Positions 59,646-64,000 of a DNA stretch of 64,000 nucleotides are shown one piece after another. A program made the position numbers and the translations under genes. Each line of letters starts with the position of its first letter. Position 1 is the stretch's first letter. Under the pieces are notes generated by a model. It did not search any database and was not told the origin of the DNA. It saw only the letters and a program-made list of their open reading frames with translations. The stretch comes from Terriglobia bacterium (GTDB taxonomy: Bacteria > Acidobacteriota > Terriglobia > Terriglobales > Acidobacteriaceae): NCBI GenBank assembly GCA_020072845.1, contig JAIQGF010000005.1, positions 1 through 64,000 on the forward strand, in the 5' to 3' direction.

Positions 59646-60318
59646 ACACCTTTTGCAGCGTCGCTTCCATCGCGGCCTTCAGCATTTTCTGGGCGTTGCT
59701 CTTGGGATCGCCGGACCCGAACACCGCGTTGCCCGCCACCAGCACCTCGGCCCCGGAACGCACTGCCTGCTGGACGGTGTCGAGCGTCACGCCGCCGTCC
59801 ACCTCGATGCGGAAGCCCAGATTGCGCTCCGCCCGCAGCGCCGCCAGGCGCGCAATCTTATTCAGCGACCCTGGGATAAATTTTTGACCGCCGAATCCCG
59901 GGTTCACCGACATCACCAATACGAAATCGACGATGTCGAGCACCTCGGCCAGGGTCGCGACCGGCGTGGCGGGATTGATCACCACTCCGGCGCGGCAGCC
60001 GTGCGACTTGATCAGATCCAGGGTGCGGTTCAGGTGGACGCATGCTTCCTGGTGCACGGAAATCCAGTCGGCGCCCGCATCCGCGAACGACGGAATGTAC
60101 TGGTCGGGATGCTCGATCATCAGGTGACAATCCAGCGGCAAGTCGGTCACCTTGCGCAGCGACTTCACCACCGGCGGCCCGATCGTGATGTTGGGCACGA
60201 AGTGGCCGTCCATCACATCCACGTGCAGCAGCGACGCGCCGCCCTCGAACGCCGCATGGACTTGTTCGCCCAGCCGGGCGAAATCGGCCGACAAGATCGA
60301 AGGCGCTAGCTCGATCAA
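59644..60318 (-). CDS. rpe: Ribulose-phosphate 3-epimerase
   Basis: 224 aa TIM barrel. 'LAPSILSADFARLGEQV', 'LHVDVMDGHFVPNITIGPPVV', 'CHLMI', 'VMSVNPGFGGQKFI' and 'IEVDGGVTLDTV' contain the two catalytic aspartates and metal histidines. It interconverts ribulose-5-P and xylulose-5-P in the pentose phosphate pathway. It is directly upstream of bamD on the same strand, but about 100 bp apart. Confidence 0.95.
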   Translation of the reverse strand: MIELAPSILSADFARLGEQVHAAFEGGASLLHVDVMDGHFVPNITIGPPVVKSLRKVTDLPLDCHLMIEHPDQYIPSFADAGADWISVHQEACVHLNRTLDLIKSHGCRAGVVINPATPVATLAEVLDIVDFVLVMSVNPGFGGQKFIPGSLNKIARLAALRAERNLGFRIEVDGGVTLDTVQQAVRSGAEVLVAGNAVFGSGDPKSNAQKMLKAAMEATLQKV

Positions 60319-60483
60319 CCCACACCCGCCTTTCGGAAAAACAGCGAAAGTTTACTACAGTCCGGCGCGGGCCTCGGAACTTTGACCGAGCGGGATGCGT
60401 GACTCAGAACGCGTACGCCACCTCCGCCTGGCGAATAGCGTCGAGGGGGCCCGGCTTTGGCCGGAGCCCCGCACGCGTTGCAA

Positions 60484-63183
60484 TCAGAAATGGAAGCCCA
60501 GTTGAGCGGTCACGGTGCGCGGGCTGACATAATGTGTGCCGCTGAAAGTTGACAGGAAGTTGTACAGCGCCACTCGGTTGGTCAAGTTGATGACCGTGAA
60601 ATTCACGCTCCACTTGTAACGGTCACGGTTGAAAAGGTTGTCGTGTCCCACGGACAGATCGAAGAGATTGCGGGGAGCGACCCGCGGCGGATTGTGATCG
60701 TCGTCCTCGGTCCCTGGGGCCGGAATCTTGAGGAGCGTCGACCCGTACTGGGATGGGGCGCAGGTGGTGAGCGGTGAAGAGAGTGTTGGCCGCAAGCTGC
60801 CGCAGAAGAGGCCTGCCTGCATCTGCTGGTCAGCACTGAGTCCCGTCAGATCGACCGGCGTCGTGGTGTCGGCTGCAAACGGCACCGCGCCGGCGACCAG
60901 GCCGCTGTCATAACGCCAGTTGAAACCAATCCACGGTCCGCGCTTCCAGGGCTGATACTGAATGTGCGTCGTCTGGTTGAACTTCTCGTCGTGGTCGATG
61001 CGGAACACTCCTCCGGGAGCCGATGGCGTAGCGCCGGCTCCGCCAAGCTGCGGCAGAAAGAAACGCGCCGCGACACTGGAGAAGACCGTGAATGCCGTCA
61101 GGCCATGGAAGTCCGCCAGGCTCACACGACCAGCCACTCCGGGGATTTTGGAGGTATGCCACTGAATCGGAAATGTGATCGGCGTGCTGCCGAGGATGCT
61201 GAAATCGTAAGCGTTGTGGGTGTACTTCCAGATGTACTCCCCGGAAAACACCAGATGCCGGCCGAGGGCTTGCTCCAGTCCGGCATGGAATTCATTGCGC
61301 CAGCCGGGACTCAAGGGGGTCGTCGACACCGAAGAACAGCCCAGCAGCGGGTTCAGGATAGCGTTCGCGCAGCCGACGCTGGAGAGCACGAGGTTTTCAT
61401 TAAAGGGAGTTTCCAGAATTCGCGCATAAGAAACGCGAAGAACCGTGTTGCTTGGCTTGATGTTGTAGGCGACCCCCAAGCGGGGCTCGGCTTCCCGATG
61501 CGTGGTAAGACCGTTGTAAAAATCGCCGCGCAGTCCGAGGTTGAAAGTCCAGCTTCCTTTCGTGATCGCATCTTGCAGATAGAGCGCCAGCTCCTTCACG
61601 TCCGCGTGCCCGTGAAATCCGAAAAGAGATCCTCCCGCCGTGAGGTCGAACGGGGCCAGAGTTGTGCACGGAGCTGCAACCGGGTTCCCATTGGCATCCA
61701 CGCATGGATTGCCGTTCGCGTCCGTGAGGGAACCCAGGAAGGTGGGATCGACGATGCCGAGCTTGTCGTTCTCGTTCAGGAACGTTTGCTGATACGTAAT
61801 TCCAGCCTTCAGGTTGTGGATTCCTTTCACGTAGGAGATATCCGAGCGCAGACCCGCGTTGGTGAGCGTCCGGTCCTGGGCTACCGTCTGTGACTGAAGA
61901 TCCGGCACGAAATCAGCGAACGGGTTGCCGCTGGGATAGTAGTTGTATTGGTCTCGCCGCACAAAACCGCCGAACGTGAAAACCGCCGTCGGGCCCAGTA
62001 GTCGGGTCCATGACGGCGCGATGTTGAATGTCTTGATCTGCGAACGCTGGTCGGTAGGACCAACCGGAAGGCCGTCCGGCCCGAGCCCGTTAGCCGCCAC
62101 CAGCCCGTTCCATGCCGTCGCGTTTTGCATGTCGAACGAGTTCGGGTTCTGGAACCAGGAGCGCGTGAAACCCAGGTTGACGTGAATCGAGTCTGCCGTC
62201 GAAACTTGGTAGTCCACTCGATCGAAGACGTTCTGTTGGTTGCCCTTGTCGTGCATCACCGAAAACTCTGGCGGATCGAGGAAGCGCCCGCTGTTAAGCC
62301 CACTCAGCGCGATGAAATTCCCCCACTTCTGACCTCCGTAAGCCAGATTGAAATCGACATTGGAAGTGCCAAAGCTGCCGTAGGAAGTCGTCAGCGAGCC
62401 CTTGGGCGTAGTCACGCCCTGCCCCGAACGGGTGGTTGCGTTGATGACGACACTGGTTTTGTCACCATACTGGGCGGGAGGGGCGCCCGCGATCACTTCC
62501 AGCGACTCAATCGAATCAATCGGTATCTGGTTGGAAAAGACTTTGCTCTGTTGGTCCGTGATCGGCTGACCGTCAACCGAAAATGAGTTTTCCGCGTGAT
62601 CCCCCATTCCGTGGAAAAGCCCGTTGGAATCCGCTGCGATTCCGGGGGTGGCGAGCGTAACCAGCGAACTGACCGATGACGACTGGCTTTCCAAAGGAAG
62701 CTTGTCAAACAAACCACGATCGACGTCGGTGTGAAACGATGGAGTGTTTTCCAGGAGGTCTTCCGCTGTGCTTTCCACCGTTATGCTGGTGACGGCCTCC
62801 CCCACCGCCAGGCTGACACCCACATTCACCGGCACGATCGACCGCACGTCAATGTCCTGAGCGTAGTGCGCAAACCCCGGCGCGTTCGCCGTGAGGTGAT
62901 AGTTGTTAAATGGAACGTTGGGTATGTTGAATGTCCCTGCCTTGTTCGTAACCGCCGTGCGCTCAAAGCCGCTAACCGGGTTCCGAATTCCTACGGTTGC
63001 GCCTGGAATCACCGCGCCGGTGGGGTCACTGACCGTGCCCGTGATGGTTCCCGCGCCGCCCAGTTGCTGCGCTTGCGACAGCGGCGTGCTGGCGCACATC
63101 AGCAACCCGAGGACCGCAACCGCCGAGAACATCTTTCGCAGAGTGTTGGGTGCACGAAAATGCCACAAAGAAGTGCCGCTCAT
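60484..63183 (-). CDS. TonB-dependent receptor with carboxypeptidase-regulatory domain
   Basis: 899 aa from the ATG at 63183 (GGAG upstream; an upstream ATG would add 11 residues). Signal peptide, then a carboxypeptidase-regulatory-like beta sandwich ('GTITGTVSDPTGAVIPGATVGIRNPVSGFERTAVTNKAGTF'), plug domain (about 120-250) and a barrel ending '...TAQLGFHF' with terminal aromatic residue. This Oar-type architecture is very frequent in Acidobacteriota. Ligand not evident; the neighbouring short Cys/His protein hints at a metal. Confidence 0.92.
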   Translation of the reverse strand: MSGTSLWHFRAPNTLRKMFSAVAVLGLLMCASTPLSQAQQLGGAGTITGTVSDPTGAVIPGATVGIRNPVSGFERTAVTNKAGTFNIPNVPFNNYHLTANAPGFAHYAQDIDVRSIVPVNVGVSLAVGEAVTSITVESTAEDLLENTPSFHTDVDRGLFDKLPLESQSSSVSSLVTLATPGIAADSNGLFHGMGDHAENSFSVDGQPITDQQSKVFSNQIPIDSIESLEVIAGAPPAQYGDKTSVVINATTRSGQGVTTPKGSLTTSYGSFGTSNVDFNLAYGGQKWGNFIALSGLNSGRFLDPPEFSVMHDKGNQQNVFDRVDYQVSTADSIHVNLGFTRSWFQNPNSFDMQNATAWNGLVAANGLGPDGLPVGPTDQRSQIKTFNIAPSWTRLLGPTAVFTFGGFVRRDQYNYYPSGNPFADFVPDLQSQTVAQDRTLTNAGLRSDISYVKGIHNLKAGITYQQTFLNENDKLGIVDPTFLGSLTDANGNPCVDANGNPVAAPCTTLAPFDLTAGGSLFGFHGHADVKELALYLQDAITKGSWTFNLGLRGDFYNGLTTHREAEPRLGVAYNIKPSNTVLRVSYARILETPFNENLVLSSVGCANAILNPLLGCSSVSTTPLSPGWRNEFHAGLEQALGRHLVFSGEYIWKYTHNAYDFSILGSTPITFPIQWHTSKIPGVAGRVSLADFHGLTAFTVFSSVAARFFLPQLGGAGATPSAPGGVFRIDHDEKFNQTTHIQYQPWKRGPWIGFNWRYDSGLVAGAVPFAADTTTPVDLTGLSADQQMQAGLFCGSLRPTLSSPLTTCAPSQYGSTLLKIPAPGTEDDDHNPPRVAPRNLFDLSVGHDNLFNRDRYKWSVNFTVINLTNRVALYNFLSTFSGTHYVSPRTVTAQLGFHF

Positions 63184-63240
63184 AATTTTTCTCCGTTTGC
63201 TTCTTCCCATCAACACGGATGGGCAGGTACAGGTGTTTCA

Positions 63241-63293
63241 TTCGAAAAAAGAGGCCCGCGCCGGATTCGCGGAGCGGCGGAATTGATTCCGCC
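63241..63293 (-). promoter_or_regulatory. Leader hairpins upstream of the TonB-dependent receptor
   Basis: On the minus strand a perfect palindrome GGCGGAAT-tg-ATTCCGCC (63276-63293) is followed by CCGCG-aatccgg-CGCGG, then GCCTCTTTTTT. It resembles a terminator after the upstream gene, or an attenuator in the receptor leader. Confidence 0.5.
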
Positions 63294-63330
63294 GTCCTAT
63301 CCGGGCGTGCTCCAATTCATGGTGTGGAAA

Positions 63331-63648
63331 CTAGACCGTGGCCGGCGGAGGACGGATGAAGAGGTCTGGCGAAAGCAACCGGCTGTGAGGATCGCTTTCC
63401 GGCAGGCTGATCGTACCGCGAATGCTGGTAACGGCCGGAAGCGGAGCGACTACTGAAGTCAGCACGGTCGGCGCATGCGCCGCGACACAGATAAGACAGT
63501 GCGTGGCGTTCGGGCCGCCGTCGCTGGCATGCGGGTGAACGTGGACGATCGCCGCCGTTGCCGCAAAGACGGCAAGGGCAACGCACAGCATGGCTGCCCA
63601 TCGCTGGCGGTTGGCCGTCCAAGAGCGAATTCGGCTTCGCAGAATCAA
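63331..63648 (-). CDS. Hypothetical exported Cys/His protein (DUF2946-like)
   Basis: 105 aa; the start drawn is TTG (63648), and a methionine at residue 19 is the only internal alternative. A membrane or signal helix ('MLCVALAVFAATAAIV') is followed by 'HVHPHASDGGPNATHCLICVAAHA', a histidine- and CxxC-bearing motif like that of DUF2946 proteins, which often accompany copper genes. The tail is Ser/Pro-rich. It lies upstream of the TonB-dependent receptor on the same strand. Confidence 0.65.
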   Translation of the reverse strand: MILRSRIRSWTANRQRWAAMLCVALAVFAATAAIVHVHPHASDGGPNATHCLICVAAHAPTVLTSVVAPLPAVTSIRGTISLPESDPHSRLLSPDLFIRPPPATV

Positions 63649-63838
63649 CCTGCCATCCCCGAGGTATGCTTCTGAGCCTAGATGCTATCAAACCCACGCG
63701 GGTTACATTGGTTTCGGTTTGAGTTGCGGCGACGACGGAATCAGGATAGGAATCATGCCCACGTCATGCGCTCAGCCGGCGGCTTTGAAGTAAACGGCCT
63801 GTCGTCCGATTCAGGACATTCCTCGCAGCTCCGATCGG

Positions 63839-63873
63839 AACTGGACACTCGCAACCAGAAACTGGAAACTAAG
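63839..63873. repeat. Heptad array, AACTNNN-like
   Basis: AACTGGA, CACTCGC, AACCAGA, AACTGGA, AACTAAG. The last bases overlap the AAGGA ribosome site of the next gene. Confidence 0.8.
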
Positions 63874-63877
63874 GACC

Positions 63878-64000
63878 GTGGCTTTAGTCGAAGTCCGCAA
63901 TCTGACCAAGATTTTCCCGCTCGGCGAATCCATCTGGGGTGGAAGCGCCAAGGGGGAAGTGCGCGCCGTGGACGACGTCTCGCTGGACATTCACCGCGGT
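63878..64000 (+). CDS. ABC transporter ATP-binding protein, dipeptide type (cut by window end)
   Basis: The first 41 codons from GTG 63878 read 'VALVEVRNLTKIFPLGESIWGGSAKGEVRAVDDVSLDIHRG', the N-terminus typical of OppF/DppF-like ATPases, just before Walker A. AAGGA precedes the start. The rest lies outside the window. Confidence 0.8.
   Translation, partial: MALVEVRNLTKIFPLGESIWGGSAKGEVRAVDDVSLDIHRG

Noticed and set aside
60440-60483. GC-rich hairpin after the TonB-dependent receptor as terminator
   Set aside because: A stem of GGGGCTCCGGC/GCCGGGCCCC exists, but no T-tract follows on the minus strand.
1-64000. tRNA and rRNA genes
   Set aside because: I looked for T-loop and acceptor-stem patterns and long conserved rRNA blocks and saw none; a covariance-model search would settle it.

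Overview
The window is GC-rich, gene-dense chromosomal DNA that most resembles an Acidobacteriota genome of the Terriglobia/Koribacter type. The grounds are a TonB-dependent receptor with an N-terminal carboxypeptidase-regulatory domain, a Hanks-type kinase fused to a TolB-like region and TPRs, several small secreted families common in that phylum, and lone housekeeping genes in short operons. The phylum is inferred from gene content, not proven. I saw no rRNA, tRNA, CRISPR array, insertion sequence or prophage.

Layout. 0.2-3.2 kb: a pseudopilin-like protein, then a minus-strand thiol-redox operon (ccdA, a TlpA-like thioredoxin, a DsbD N-terminal-like protein) ending in a racemase-fold protein that lacks both catalytic cysteines. 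3.4-7.6 kb: purL-hicA-hicB-purF, a toxin-antitoxin pair inside a purine operon. 7.65-11.8 kb: selB, then the trehalose-synthase pair treT/DUF5752. 12.2-14.8 kb: a Kef-type antiporter, fabG and an XRE regulator. 14.9-20.3 kb: small proteins and a TetR-controlled HlyD/ABC-2 efflux operon with a clear operator. 20.5-31.7 kb: AsmA, a SpoIIE phosphatase, two metallopeptidases, a CPXCG zinc-ribbon protein, a second racemase, MFS, HEAT and DinB proteins, and a 14-residue lysine-rich micro-gene with its own terminator. 32-37.4 kb: MerR, PilZ, TonB, an M20 peptidase with altered metal ligands, and HigBA. 37.4-48.7 kb: comEC, an RNA m5U methyltransferase, coaX, birA, nadC and valS. 48.7-51.8 kb: a lower-GC accessory patch, part of it bracketed by direct repeats of the valS leader. 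51-60 kb: XRE and PAS proteins, a Ser/Thr kinase, a response regulator, bamD and rpe. 60.4-64 kb: a TonB-dependent receptor, a short Cys/His protein and the start of a dipeptide-type ABC ATPase.

The main discovery candidate is the repeat landscape. At least 22 short arrays with unrelated sequences share one architecture: a strict 7-bp period made of a mostly fixed 4-base core and a variable 3-base tail (AGCTNNN, CGGTNNN, GACTNNN, CACTNNN, GGCTNNN, AGTCNNN and others). Parallel arrays have periods of 6, 8, 9 or 10. They sit at gene boundaries, where they carry the stop codons of about eight genes, supply a probable -35 box and lie against start codons. They are also inside genes: valyl-tRNA synthetase holds six in-frame insertions made of heptad arrays and palindromes (about 165 extra residues), yet keeps all its catalytic motifs. 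Similar but weaker cases occur in the rRNA methyltransferase, ComEC, the M1 peptidase and possibly BirA. Heptanucleotide repeats in cyanobacteria and Rickettsia palindromic elements inside genes are the nearest known parallels.
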